Assembly: GCA_014379065.1 (NCBI GenBank)
Contig: JACMMM010000172.1
Coordinates: forward strand, 1 to 37,298
DNA from: Saprospiraceae bacterium
Lineage (GTDB): Bacteria; Bacteroidota; Bacteroidia; Chitinophagales; Saprospiraceae
Direction of reading: 5' to 3'
Length of the DNA: 37,298 nt
The notes under the pieces are model-generated. The model saw nothing but the letters and a program-made list of their open reading frames with translations. It did no database searches and had not been told where the DNA came from. Made by a program: the position numbers and the translations under genes. Below, one piece after another: positions 25,330 to 34,119 of this stretch; positions within the stretch are counted from its first letter, which is position 1, and every line of letters starts with the position of its first letter.

Positions 25330-26322
25330 TCAACGGCATTGTCCGCCGATCAATTCAAAAGACCGTTCTCCCATTTTTTTCACCTTAAGTTGGTGCGTGA
25401 GGGCGAGCGTTTCCAATACTTTTTCAATGGGTTGACTTGTGAGCGGGGCGCTGTGCGGGCAATTCGACATGGCCGGATTGCGCAAGATGATTTTTACGCC
25501 ATAATATCTTTCCAAATCGCTTACGACGTGATTTAGAGGCGTATTTATAAACTCAAGCCCGCCGGTTTGCCATGAAAGTTCGTTGAGGGAACTCAGGTTC
25601 GACACCCGCACTTGGGATGCCGAATGGTCAAATACGGCTTTTTGATTGGCGGTCAGCACTGGGCCTGCTGTTTGGGCAGTCGGTGAAAAACGGACTTTGC
25701 CCGAACGCACCAATACAGTGGTTTGGTCCGCAGTTTGGCGCACACCGAATTGGGTGCCCAGCACTTCCACAGAACCACCCTTTTCGAGTTCTACTTTGAA
25801 AGGGTGTGTTGGGTCGTGTGCTACTTCAAAATAGCCTTCGCCACGGAGTTTCACGCGGCGTTCCGTTCCCGCCCATCTTTCCTCGTAGGTTAATTGACTT
25901 CCTTTGCGCAACCAGAACCGTGAACCGTCTGGAAGGCCGACACTTTCATTTTCAGTATTTTCTCCTGAAACAATCACTTCTGCATTTGAGGAAGCAGAGA
26001 ACTGTTGCCAGCCCCAAATAGCTGCCAAAAGCACGGCTATCACAGCCGCCGCTCTCATAAGCCTTTGACCAAGTGAAACACGCAGGGTCGGCTGAGCAAG
26101 GTTCCGGATGCGGGCTTGTACCTTTTGAAAATCGGCGTCGAGGTTGGGAGAAAAGGTCTTGCCGTAGCCTTCGGCCTTTTCCCAGATGCGTTGGTGCTCC
26201 GTTGCAAACTGCTCGTTTTCAGGCGACTGGCGGAGCCATTCGTCGAGACGGGTGGATTCTACAGGGCTGATTTCCCCTGAGAATCGTTTGCTGAGCAGGA
26301 GTATGAATTCGTTTTCTTTCAT
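25330..26322 (-). CDS. FecR-family anti-sigma/sigma regulator
   Basis: This 330-residue inner-membrane protein has a cytoplasmic N-terminal domain (1-88; typical W-x-x-x-S-P-E-N-x-x-F at 29-39), one membrane helix (89-107), a periplasmic FecR domain (about 115-210, with RVKLRGEGYFEVAHD) and a DUF4974/STN-like domain (about 255-325, LEFINTPLNHVVSDLERYYGVKI). It senses a signal from an outer-membrane receptor and controls the partner ECF sigma factor. The gene lies 36 bases after the sigma gene in the same direction, the standard order. Unusually, no TonB-dependent (SusC-like) receptor follows: the next gene, the 504-aa one, is convergent. Confidence 0.85.
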   Translation of the reverse strand: MKENEFILLLSKRFSGEISPVESTRLDEWLRQSPENEQFATEHQRIWEKAEGYGKTFSPNLDADFQKVQARIRNLAQPTLRVSLGQRLMRAAAVIAVLLAAIWGWQQFSASSNAEVIVSGENTENESVGLPDGSRFWLRKGSQLTYEERWAGTERRVKLRGEGYFEVAHDPTHPFKVELEKGGSVEVLGTQFGVRQTADQTTVLVRSGKVRFSPTAQTAGPVLTANQKAVFDHSASQVRVSNLSSLNELSWQTGGLEFINTPLNHVVSDLERYYGVKIILRNPAMSNCPHSAPLTSQPIEKVLETLALTHQLKVKKMGERSFELIGGQCR

Positions 26323-26358
26323 GATTTAACTACTAGTTTTCACATCGGTTTTCTGTTA

Positions 26359-26979
26359 TTAAGACAATCCCCCCAGCCCCATCCCCAACGCCCCACAGCG
26401 CCATTTTAGCCATAAAATGACAATGGACGACAATTCTGCATGATTGGTCAACGCATCGCGGAGTATCTTCATGGCTTTGGTAATTTGATTCTCAATGGTT
26501 TTGACGGAGATGCTCAACTTCTCGGCAATTTCTCGGTGCGAAAGTTGTTCGAAGCGGCTGAGGTTGAAAACAATCCTGCATTTTTCGGGTAAGGTATTGA
26601 TGGCGGCGTGAAGGGCATCTTCGAGTGTTTCTTGTGTTTCCCTTTTATAGGTGTCTAGCGCTGAAGTATCGGGCAAATGGCCCAGGTCTTCGGTATCGTC
26701 GAATTGGACGCGGCGGTTGGCCTTAATATAGTTTAGTGACTTGTTGACGGCAGCGCGGCGTAGGTAAGCGCGGAGTGAGGTGTGTATGTCTAGGCTTTCG
26801 CGCTTGTTCCAAAGGTCCACGAAAAGTTCTTGGGCAAGGTCTTGGCAGCTGCTCTCATCGGGGATGAGGCGGTATATATCCGACATCAAAAGCGGGTAAT
26901 GCCGGTCAAAAATTTGCCGGAGTGCTCCTTCATTGCCGAATCGGAGAGCGGAGAGCAATTGCTGTTCGGGTGTTTCCAC
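26359..26979 (-). CDS. ECF-type RNA polymerase sigma factor
   Basis: This 206-residue protein contains sigma-2 (about 15-90; FDRHYPLLMSDIYRLI, DLAQELFVDLWNKRESL, SLRAYLRRAAVNKSLNYIK) and sigma-4 (about 120-180; LPEKCRIVFNLSRFEQLSHREIAEKLSISVKTIENQI), as in the Bacteroidota FecI-like group. It directs transcription of a gene set controlled by the adjacent FecR protein. The start is GTG at 26979, directly behind an in-frame TAG; no nearby ATG exists. The hydrophobic tail (LSSIVILWLKWRCG) is common in this group. An AT-rich region of about 240 bases separates it from the divergent Crp-family gene. Confidence 0.88.
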   Translation of the reverse strand: METPEQQLLSALRFGNEGALRQIFDRHYPLLMSDIYRLIPDESSCQDLAQELFVDLWNKRESLDIHTSLRAYLRRAAVNKSLNYIKANRRVQFDDTEDLGHLPDTSALDTYKRETQETLEDALHAAINTLPEKCRIVFNLSRFEQLSHREIAEKLSISVKTIENQITKAMKILRDALTNHAELSSIVILWLKWRCGALGMGLGGLS

Positions 26980-27221
26980 GCTTTTTAACTAAAAAATTTT
27001 TATTCTAAAACTTACAATATTATCTAAAGATTAAAGAATCATTATTATTAAAAATCTGTTTTTTAAAAATTTAATTCTTTGAATCGGCGATTTTATTAAA
27101 AATGCTCTTTTGCAAAGATGTTGCCAAAAAATATTTCTTCCCGACAAAAATAGGGGCAATGATAGGGGCGGCTGTCCTAATGTCAGAAACGCGACTAAAC
27201 ACATTCTGCTAAAATCTGAAC

Positions 27222-27908
27222 ATGGACACGAGAAATTCACTCCCCGTACTCGAATCAAGCCCGCTTTTTGCGGTGCTATCCCCCGAAGAACGCGCCCTCA
27301 TCCAACGCGGTGCAATGGTGCAAACCTACGGCAAACATTCGGTGCTTTACAAACCAGGGCAATTGGCGAACAAAGTCTACTTCATGCTCAAAGGAATTGT
27401 GAAGGTGGCTGTTCACGCCGAAAAGAAAGACATCATTAAATATGTGGTGCGCCCCGGTGGACTTTTTGGCGAATCTTGCTTGACCGGCGACAATGTACGC
27501 CGAGATTTTGCCTACGCAATGGACGATCAACTCGAAATTCTCGAATTGGACTCCAACGCAGTATTGGCCGTGATGAAAAGCAATTTTGCCTTTGCCCAAT
27601 CACTGCTCCATTTCCTCGGCGAGCGTTTGCGCTACACCGAGAGTCAATTGGAAAACGTGGTGCTGAAAGATTCGCGCAGCCGCATCGTGGAATACCTCCA
27701 CCAAATGGGCCACGAACAAGGCAGAAAAGTAGGGCTTGAAACCTTGGTGAAACACAATATGACGCACCAAGATATTGCCGATCTCACAGGCACCAGCCGC
27801 CAAATGGTGACGGCTGTATTAAACCAATTGAAACGCTCCAACGTGTTGTATTTCAACCGGAAAAAAATTCTTTTCCGCGATTTGCAATCACTTCCCGCAG
27901 GAGTTTGA
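27222..27908 (+). CDS. Crp/Fnr-family transcriptional regulator
   Basis: This 228-residue protein has an N-terminal cyclic-nucleotide-type beta-roll (about 10-130, with GQLANKVYFMLKGIVKV and LFGESCLTGDNV) and a C-terminal winged helix (about 155-215). The recognition helix is in DIADLTGTSRQMVTAVLNQLKR. No FNR-type N-terminal cysteine cluster is seen, so a direct [4Fe-4S] oxygen sensor is unlikely. Targets and ligand are unknown. It is transcribed divergently from the sigma gene and ends at an inverted repeat. Confidence 0.85.
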   Translation: MDTRNSLPVLESSPLFAVLSPEERALIQRGAMVQTYGKHSVLYKPGQLANKVYFMLKGIVKVAVHAEKKDIIKYVVRPGGLFGESCLTGDNVRRDFAYAMDDQLEILELDSNAVLAVMKSNFAFAQSLLHFLGERLRYTESQLENVVLKDSRSRIVEYLHQMGHEQGRKVGLETLVKHNMTHQDIADLTGTSRQMVTAVLNQLKRSNVLYFNRKKILFRDLQSLPAGV

Positions 27909-27913
27909 GTAGG

Positions 27914-27999
27914 ATGGTTATTTGGTTATTTGTTGATTTGGGAATGTTCCACAGCTTGGGTTCCCGAATAACCAAATCAACAAATACCCAAATAACCAT
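27914..27999. repeat. 28-bp inverted repeat after the Crp-family gene
   Basis: ATGGTTATTTGG... at 27914-27941 pairs with the complement at 27972-27999 over 28 bases with one mismatch, around a 30-base loop. The right arm is not followed by a T-run. It begins 6 bases after the Crp stop and may end its transcript or be an intergenic repeat. The rest of the gap to 28166 shows no gene or clear promoter. Confidence 0.75.
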
Positions 28000-28166
28000 A
28001 CCGAACAATTATTTTGCTTCATACGATAGAATGGGTTTTGTTCGAGCGGCACGCGTAATGCGGCGCCGCTTTTTTTATGTAAAAAAAATGCCATTATTGT
28101 CTTCTAACCCTTCGATTTTACAAAAATGAGTTTCCTTTGGAGGGTCTTTCACCAACCGTTCTGACT

Positions 28167-29930
28167 ATGCGCACAAAAACAACCCTCGCCTTTTTAGCCC
28201 CTCTCTTTTTTGCCGGAATCTTGTATTCCCAAACCATTGAACTCCCTCGTTATGCTACCGATGCAGAACGGCAGATGGATCCGCCGGCTTTCTTGCCCAT
28301 TGGCATTACTACGCCACCCAGCGCTCCGGTGCGTACCATGGCCGAGTGGGAAGAATTGCAGGCGCTTGTCATTACTTGGAACGGCCAGCAGAACATCCTT
28401 ACCGAAATCGTACGCGCTGCTCGCTTGGAGTGCAAGGTGGTCATTTGTTGTGAGAATCAAACCGTTGTAACCCAGGCAAAGACCAAACTCAACTCAAGCG
28501 GCGTAGACCTTTCTTCCAATGTGACCTTCTTAGTCGCCCCGAACAATTCCATCTGGGTACGCGATTATGGGCCAAACTGCGTGTACGCCAACGACGTTGA
28601 TTCCTTATATTTCGTTGATTGGATTTACAACCGCCCTAACCGCCCAAAAGATGACACCATCGCCACCACCATTGCCCCTTTTTTCAACGTTCCACTTTAC
28701 AGCACCAGTGCTGCACCGACAGATTTGGTGAACACTGGCGGCAATTTTATGTCCGACGGCATGGGGACAGCCTTTGCTTCCCAACTTATTTTAGACGAAA
28801 ACAAGCCGGGCAACTCCTACGGTGTGACGTCTAAAACCGAGACCGAAATAAATGGCATCTTCTCGGATTTTATGGGCATTGACCGCTATATCAAAATGAC
28901 GCCCTTGCCCTACGATGGGATTCACCACATTGATATGCACATGAAACTGCTCGATGAGGAAACGCTTCTGGTGGGAAAATACCCCACAGGCATTGCGGAT
29001 GGGCCTCAAATCGAAGCCAACATCCAGTATGTCCTGAACAACTTCAAATCCGCCTTCGGCACACCTTATAAAGTGGTACGCGTACCAATGCCACCAGAAA
29101 ACGGTCAATACCCAAATACCACGGGCGATTACAGAACTTATGCCAACGCTGTTTTTGTAAACAAGACTATTATTGTGCCTTTCTATCAGCAGCAATACGA
29201 CACCACGGCACAGCGCATCTGGCAAGAAACCATGCCGGGCTACAAGGTGGTAGGCATTGATTGCAATGCCATTATTCCTTCGCTAGGGGCTATTCACTGC
29301 ATTACCAAAGAAATTGGAGTGAATGACCCGCTGCGTATCATCCATCAAGCATTACAATGTCAAGACAATAGCAATGCCCCTGATGCGTATTCGATATATG
29401 CGACGATTCAACATCGAAGTGGCATTTTTGGCGCAAAAGTTTTTTATACCACGAATCTTTCCGCTGATTGGAAAAGCACTGACATGTGGCAGGGCATTAT
29501 CGCGAACGACGACTGGTTTGGCGCTATCCCCACGCAGCCTGCAGGCAGTACCGTTTACTATTACATCGAAGCGACGGCTTTCAACGGAAAAACACTTACC
29601 CGTCCCATCACGGCTCCTACTGGTTGGTGGAAATTCTGTGTCACTCAAAATTCAAGTACCGAGGAGGCTACGGCGGTTGATATGCTTGACATTTACCCAA
29701 ACCCGGCGTCTGCTGTCACAGTTATCCCGGTACAATCCTCCTCTAATGCTCGGGGCAACATTTTGGTTTACAATAGCTTGGGGCAAATGGTGCTGGAGGT
29801 CTTTGCAGGAGAAATCCCTTCGGGAAACACTAATTATTTTCTTGATGCGGGCAAACTTGCTTCGGGCACTTATTTTGTCAAATTGCAAACAGGTGGGCAA
29901 GTGAGGGTCAGAAAACTGGTGGTGCGGTAG
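28167..29930 (+). CDS. secreted peptidylarginine/agmatine-deiminase-fold protein with type IX sorting domain
   Basis: This 587-residue protein has a signal peptide (ending LYSQ), a guanidino-modifying (PAD_porph/agmatine deiminase) domain (about 45-385), a beta-sandwich spacer (about 395-500) and a C-terminal T9SS type A sorting domain (about 510-587; DIYPNPASAV, VYNSLGQMVLE, LASGTYFVKLQTGGQ). Catalytic candidates line up with the family: D133 in WVRDYGP, H254 and D256 in GIHHIDMHMKLL, and C378 in GAIHCITKE. The layout signal - deiminase - Ig-like - sorting domain is that of the Porphyromonas peptidylarginine deiminase, which converts C-terminal Arg of peptides to citrulline; free agmatine as substrate is the alternative. 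Residues IYNRPNRP (153-160) could form the substrate pocket. The start is ATG 28167, since the frame is open upstream only to a TTG at 28137. Confidence 0.8.
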   Translation: MRTKTTLAFLAPLFFAGILYSQTIELPRYATDAERQMDPPAFLPIGITTPPSAPVRTMAEWEELQALVITWNGQQNILTEIVRAARLECKVVICCENQTVVTQAKTKLNSSGVDLSSNVTFLVAPNNSIWVRDYGPNCVYANDVDSLYFVDWIYNRPNRPKDDTIATTIAPFFNVPLYSTSAAPTDLVNTGGNFMSDGMGTAFASQLILDENKPGNSYGVTSKTETEINGIFSDFMGIDRYIKMTPLPYDGIHHIDMHMKLLDEETLLVGKYPTGIADGPQIEANIQYVLNNFKSAFGTPYKVVRVPMPPENGQYPNTTGDYRTYANAVFVNKTIIVPFYQQQYDTTAQRIWQETMPGYKVVGIDCNAIIPSLGAIHCITKEIGVNDPLRIIHQALQCQDNSNAPDAYSIYATIQHRSGIFGAKVFYTTNLSADWKSTDMWQGIIANDDWFGAIPTQPAGSTVYYYIEATAFNGKTLTRPITAPTGWWKFCVTQNSSTEEATAVDMLDIYPNPASAVTVIPVQSSSNARGNILVYNSLGQMVLEVFAGEIPSGNTNYFLDAGKLASGTYFVKLQTGGQVRVRKLVVR

Positions 29931-29935
29931 GGCTG

Positions 29936-30031
29936 AGGTTGATAAGGGTTTATGAAGTTTATAAGGGTTGATATTAGAACCTAAGTGATCTAATATCAAC
30001 CCTTATAAACTTCATAAACCCTTATCAACCT
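29936..30031. terminator. 43-bp perfect inverted repeat, probable bidirectional terminator
   Basis: Arms 29936-29978 and 29989-30031 are exact complements around a 10-base loop, 5 bases from the deiminase stop and 9 from the serS stop. A run of five T follows on the plus side. Each arm contains a repeated ataagggtt. The length far exceeds a usual terminator stem. Confidence 0.85.
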
Positions 30032-30040
30032 TTTTAACAC

Positions 30041-31321
30041 TTAGCTAATCACCTTAAACCCCGCATATTTCCACAACACCTTTGGCAAACGAATGCCCTC
30101 AGGCGTTTGATTGTTCTCCAGCAACGCCGCCACGATACGCGCAAGTGCCATAGCCGAGCCATTCAACGTGTGCGCCAGTTCGGTTTTGCCATTTTCGTCG
30201 CGGAAGCGGAGTTTGAGGCGGTTGCTCTGGAAAGTTTCGAAGCAAGACACCGAGCTCACTTCCAGCCAGCGCTTTTGAGCCGCCGACCACACTTCAAAAT
30301 CATACGTTTTTGCCGAAACAAAGCCCATGTCGCCCCCGCATAGGAGGAGGATCCGGTAAGGCAGTTCGAGTTTGCGCATGATACTTTCTACGTGGCGCAC
30401 CATGCCTTGCAGGGCTTTGTAGGATTGGTCTGGATGCTCTGCACGGACTAGCTCCACCTTATCGAACTGGTGTACGCGGTTCAAGCCGCGAACGTGGGCC
30501 CCGTAAGACCCAGCCTCGCGACGGAAACAGGGCGTGTAGGCCGTCATACATACGGGCAATTCTTTGAGCGAGAGGATTTCATCGCGCAAAATATTGGTCA
30601 CCGGCACCTCGGCGGTCGGGATCAGATAGAGATTGTCTAACGTGCAGTGGTACATCTGGCCTTCTTTGTCGGGCAATTGGCCTGTGCCACGCGCAGAATC
30701 TTCATTCACAAGAAATGGCGGCTCTATTTCTTCGTATCCTGCTTTTACGGCTTCATCCAAAAAGAATTGGATAAGGGCGCGCTGAAGTCGTGCCCCTTTT
30801 CCGCGATAGACGGGGAATCCTGCACCGGTGAGTTTCACGCCAAGTTCCAGGTCAAAAAGGTTGTATTTTTTGGCAAGTTCCCAGTGGGGCAATGCATCTT
30901 CGGGAAGAACAGGGAACGGTTTTGTCCAGTCTTTGGCTACCTTGTTATCCTCAGGTGTTTTCCCTTTCGGGACGCTTTTGTGCGGGCAGTTCGGCACTGT
31001 ATAAAGCATCTCGTCCAATTGGGCTTTCAAGCGATCCATCTGCTCTTCAAGGTCTTTGCTTTTGGTTTTGAGCACGGCTACCTGTGCTTTGAGCGCTTCG
31101 GCCTCTTCTTTTTTGCCCTGGCCCATCAGTGCGCCGATCTGTTTGGCAAGGCGATTGCCTTCGCCCAGCGCGTCGTCAAGGTCTTTTTGGGTAGCGCGTC
31201 GTGCATCGTCGGTTTTCAGGATTTGGTCAATGACCTTAATTTGGGCCGCCGTCCAGTTTCTTTTGCGGAGGCCAGCGATGATTCGTTTTTTATCGTCGCG
31301 GATTACTTTAAGTTGGAGCAT
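30041..31321 (-). CDS. serS: seryl-tRNA synthetase
   Basis: This 426-residue cytoplasmic enzyme charges tRNA-Ser with serine. The N-terminal 110 residues form the two-helix coiled-coil arm that binds the tRNA variable loop (start LQLKVIRDDKKRIIAGLRKR). The class II core shows GTGQLPDKE (motif 1 region), PTAEVPVTN, CFRREAGSYG (motif 2), HQFDKVELV and GSAMALARIVAALLENNQ with motif 3 near its end. The ATG at 31321 gives the normal length; a TTG at 31369 lies upstream in the same frame. Within the converging gap it ends at the 43-bp inverted repeat. Confidence 0.95.
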   Translation of the reverse strand: MLQLKVIRDDKKRIIAGLRKRNWTAAQIKVIDQILKTDDARRATQKDLDDALGEGNRLAKQIGALMGQGKKEEAEALKAQVAVLKTKSKDLEEQMDRLKAQLDEMLYTVPNCPHKSVPKGKTPEDNKVAKDWTKPFPVLPEDALPHWELAKKYNLFDLELGVKLTGAGFPVYRGKGARLQRALIQFFLDEAVKAGYEEIEPPFLVNEDSARGTGQLPDKEGQMYHCTLDNLYLIPTAEVPVTNILRDEILSLKELPVCMTAYTPCFRREAGSYGAHVRGLNRVHQFDKVELVRAEHPDQSYKALQGMVRHVESIMRKLELPYRILLLCGGDMGFVSAKTYDFEVWSAAQKRWLEVSSVSCFETFQSNRLKLRFRDENGKTELAHTLNGSAMALARIVAALLENNQTPEGIRLPKVLWKYAGFKVIS

Positions 31322-31475
31322 ATATTCCTTAATGTTCTTTTGAAAACTAATAATGTTGGATCGCAACAATTTGCAGGAATGCCAGTTTTAGTAAGCGAGC
31401 AAACGTTGTTTTTTGTAAATTTTGGGCATAAGCCGAAAAAATCGTCGCAAGATAGAGCGAATTTAAAAACAGGCT

Positions 31476-31483
31476 TATCTTTG
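31476..31483 (+). promoter_or_regulatory. candidate -7 box (TATCTTTG) for a long rho leader
   Basis: TATCTTTG on the plus strand exactly matches TAnnTTTG. It is the best box in the gap before rho and predicts a leader of about 375 bases. No -33 TTG is seen at ideal spacing. The remainder of 31322-31865 contains no frame I can support as a gene. Confidence 0.4.
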
Positions 31484-31653
31484 CAGTGTTCAATCCTGGA
31501 ATTAAGGCCAAAGGATTGCCTTTGTTGCCCTCCACCCCATTCACATTTTCCTTGCTGTTTAAGGTATTTACATAGCCTATTTTAGGGCTTGGAGGTTTTT
31601 CAAACATCCTCCCGACTATTTTTCATCCACGCAATATTCCCGAGTGACCGATC

Positions 31654-31680
31654 TCTTGCCCTTCTTGGCAAGATGTTTTT
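31654..31680 (+). terminator. terminator-like hairpin inside the rho leader
   Basis: TCTTGCC (31654-31660) pairs with GGCAAGA (31667-31673) around a 6-base loop, followed by TGTTTTT. It has the shape of a weak intrinsic terminator or attenuator about 190 bases before the rho start codon. Confidence 0.4.
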
Positions 31681-31865
31681 GCAAACAGTTTTTGTCAAAT
31701 TTTTCTTTTTAAACACGGTGTCTTGCTATGTCCGGGCTTTTCGGACGGTGCATAGGCGCTATCCATCCATAACATTCCCACCACTGCGCGCGAATTCCTC
31801 GAACGCCAACGCTCCGGTATCGAGCCGCGCCAACACACAATTTTAACTTACTTTCATCCCCACTC

Positions 31866-33899
31866 ATGTACGACATTTTGCAGCTTAACGACAAGCTGGT
31901 GACAGAGCTCAAAGAAATCGCCCAAAAACTTGGCGTAAAGGGCATCGCCAAATTTTCCAAACAGGATTTGATCTATAAAATCCTGGACGAACAGGCGCTT
32001 GCGGAAAAAACCGCGACCAATCGGGTAGTGCCGATTGTGGAAGAGCCAAACCCTCAAAACGGTCGCCGCGCCCGAAAAGTAAAACCGGCTGACGACACCG
32101 ATCTTGAACAGCCAACTCCTACGGCGCCACCCGAAGCAGAAGCTCCGTCAAAGCCTGTTCCCGCCCGTCGTGATCGGCCAGCTACTCCAGCCTCTCCCCG
32201 AGATCGCGAAGCTAACCGTGCGATTCCTCCAGAAAAACGCGAGCGCGATCCCAAGCGTGCGCTTCCTGAAGAGAAACGCGATCGGGATCAAAACCGCCCT
32301 GCGCCTGAAGGCAACCGCGACCAAAGCCCTCCTCAACGCCGTGAAGATCGGAATGACAGACCAGCCAACCGCGACCAAAACCGCCCAGCGCCTAACAATG
32401 AAGCTTCGGCAAACCGTCGCGATCAGCCACCACAACAACGCCCGGAAGGCCAAGGCCGCAATCGCGACCGCTGGGAAGACCGTCGCGACCGCCGTCAACG
32501 CGAATGGGAAGACCGTCGTCGCGACCGACCGCAACAACGTCCTGGCCAACCAGGCTTATTTGACCCTGAGGCCGCCAAACTTCAAAATATTGAAGAAGAA
32601 TATACGGCGCCTGTAAATGGCAACGAAGACGAAGACGAGACAATGCCCATGCACCGTCCCTTCGCGCCATTGGTAGGCCAGCCAGAGCCAAGACAGGAAC
32701 AGCCAATGCCTGTCGCCCCGGCAGAACCAGTGGAGGTTATGCCGCCAACGGTTCACCGTGAAAGGTTCGATGTCGAACTCGATGGCATCGTAGAGGGGTT
32801 GGGCACTTTGGAGATGATGCCAGACGGGTACGGATTCCTCCGCTCCCCAGACTACAACTACCAAACCAGCCCAGATGATATTTACGTTTCGCCTTCGCAA
32901 ATCAAACTTTTTGGTCTGAAGACGGGCGACACAGTACGCGGTGCAATCCGTCCGCCAAAGGAAGGTGAGAAATATTTTGCCCTCCTTAAAGTAGCGAAAA
33001 TAAATGGCCTGGACCCCAAAGACGTGCGTGACCGTGTGCCTTTCGATTACCTCACGCCACTTTTCCCAACCTCGAAGTTCACGCTGCTCACCAGCCCAAC
33101 TGGGCGAGACTTTGGCAATCGCATCATTGACCTGTTTACGCCCATTGGCAAAGGTCAGCGCGGGCTTATCGTAGCACAGCCAAAGACTGGTAAAACATTT
33201 TTGCTCAAAGACATCGCGAACGCTATCACCAAAAATCACCCTGAGTGTTACGTCATCGTATTGCTCATTGATGAGCGCCCTGAAGAGGTGACCGATATGC
33301 GTCGCAATGTGAAAGCGGAAGTGGTGGCCTCGACTTTCGATGAATTGGCTGAAAACCACGTGCGCCTAGCGAACATCGTGCTGGAAAAAGCCAAACGTAT
33401 GGTCGAGTGTGGTCACCACGTCGTGATTCTGCTCGACTCCATCACGCGTATGGCGCGGGCTTACAACACGGTAGCGCCTGCCAGTGGCAAAGTCCTTTCG
33501 GGCGGCGTGGAGGCTACGGCATTGCAGCGACCCAAAAAATTCTTTGGCGCAGCACGCGCCATTGAAGACGGTGGTTCACTCACTATATTGGCCACAGCAC
33601 TTATAGATACGGGCTCAAAAATGGACCAGGTTATCTTCGAGGAATTCAAGGGAACGGGCAACATGGAACTGCAGCTTGACCGCAACCTTGCCAACCGCCG
33701 CCTCTACCCGAGCGTTGACTTGACGAAATCGAGCACACGCCGTGAAGATTTGCTATTGGACAAAGACACCCTGCAACGGATGTTTATCCTCCGCAACCAT
33801 TTGGCTGATATGAAGCCAGAGGAAGCCATGGAGTTCGTGAAAAAGCAGATGATGCACAGCAGCAGCAACGACGAATTTTTGGCATCCATGAATCGGTAA
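31866..33899 (+). CDS. rho: transcription termination factor Rho with large Arg-rich insert
   Basis: This 677-residue hexameric RNA helicase ends transcripts. The N-terminal Rho-N helical domain (1-50; [34 protein letters not shown]) is followed by an insert of about 240 residues (60-300). The insert is rich in Arg, Asp, Asn, Gln and Pro, with repeated R-D-R and D-Q-N-R-P patterns (for example [10 protein letters not shown]). The RNA-binding Csd domain follows (about 303-380; [20 protein letters not shown]). The ATPase core (about 385-677) has Walker A in VAQPKTGKT (437-445). Family knowledge: several Bacteroidota Rho proteins carry such disordered inserts linked to condensate formation. The insert roughly doubles the distance between Rho-N and Csd. 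A terminator follows the gene. Confidence 0.93.
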   Translation: MYDILQLNDKLVTELKEIAQKLGVKGIAKFSKQDLIYKILDEQALAEKTATNRVVPIVEEPNPQNGRRARKVKPADDTDLEQPTPTAPPEAEAPSKPVPARRDRPATPASPRDREANRAIPPEKRERDPKRALPEEKRDRDQNRPAPEGNRDQSPPQRREDRNDRPANRDQNRPAPNNEASANRRDQPPQQRPEGQGRNRDRWEDRRDRRQREWEDRRRDRPQQRPGQPGLFDPEAAKLQNIEEEYTAPVNGNEDEDETMPMHRPFAPLVGQPEPRQEQPMPVAPAEPVEVMPPTVHRERFDVELDGIVEGLGTLEMMPDGYGFLRSPDYNYQTSPDDIYVSPSQIKLFGLKTGDTVRGAIRPPKEGEKYFALLKVAKINGLDPKDVRDRVPFDYLTPLFPTSKFTLLTSPTGRDFGNRIIDLFTPIGKGQRGLIVAQPKTGKTFLLKDIANAITKNHPECYVIVLLIDERPEEVTDMRRNVKAEVVASTFDELAENHVRLANIVLEKAKRMVECGHHVVILLDSITRMARAYNTVAPASGKVLSGGVEATALQRPKKFFGAARAIEDGGSLTILATALIDTGSKMDQVIFEEFKGTGNMELQLDRNLANRRLYPSVDLTKSSTRREDLLLDKDTLQRMFILRNHLADMKPEEAMEFVKKQMMHSSSNDEFLASMNR

Positions 33900-33920
33900 A
33901 ATTCTTGAACACCATATTTG

Positions 33921-33965
33921 AAAGGCCCTCCGTACACGTTCGATGTGCGGAGGGCTTTGTTTGTC
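33921..33965 (+). terminator. intrinsic terminator after rho
   Basis: Stem GGCCCTCCGTACAC with GTGCGGAGGGC (33923-33955, bulged) around a short TTCGAT loop, followed by TTTGTTTG, 22 bases after the rho stop. Confidence 0.85.
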
Positions 33966-34119
33966 TAAAAGGACATGCCGTACCCTCGCATATTCAGCCT
34001 TAATCTTGTTTTTTGGCACGAATTATGGCTACAAGAAATTTGTCGGCCAGAGGCTAATTGTACAATTGTTCGGATTTTTATCCGTTTCAAGATCGTTCCT
34101 TCGCCCCGATAAAACAATC

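Noticed and set aside
30647-31585. 312-codon plus-strand open frame
   Set aside because: Antisense to serS, low-complexity Phe-rich translation, no motif.
31347-31846. Short frames on both strands in the serS-rho gap
   Set aside because: No conserved pattern, no plausible starts; the region is better explained as a leader.
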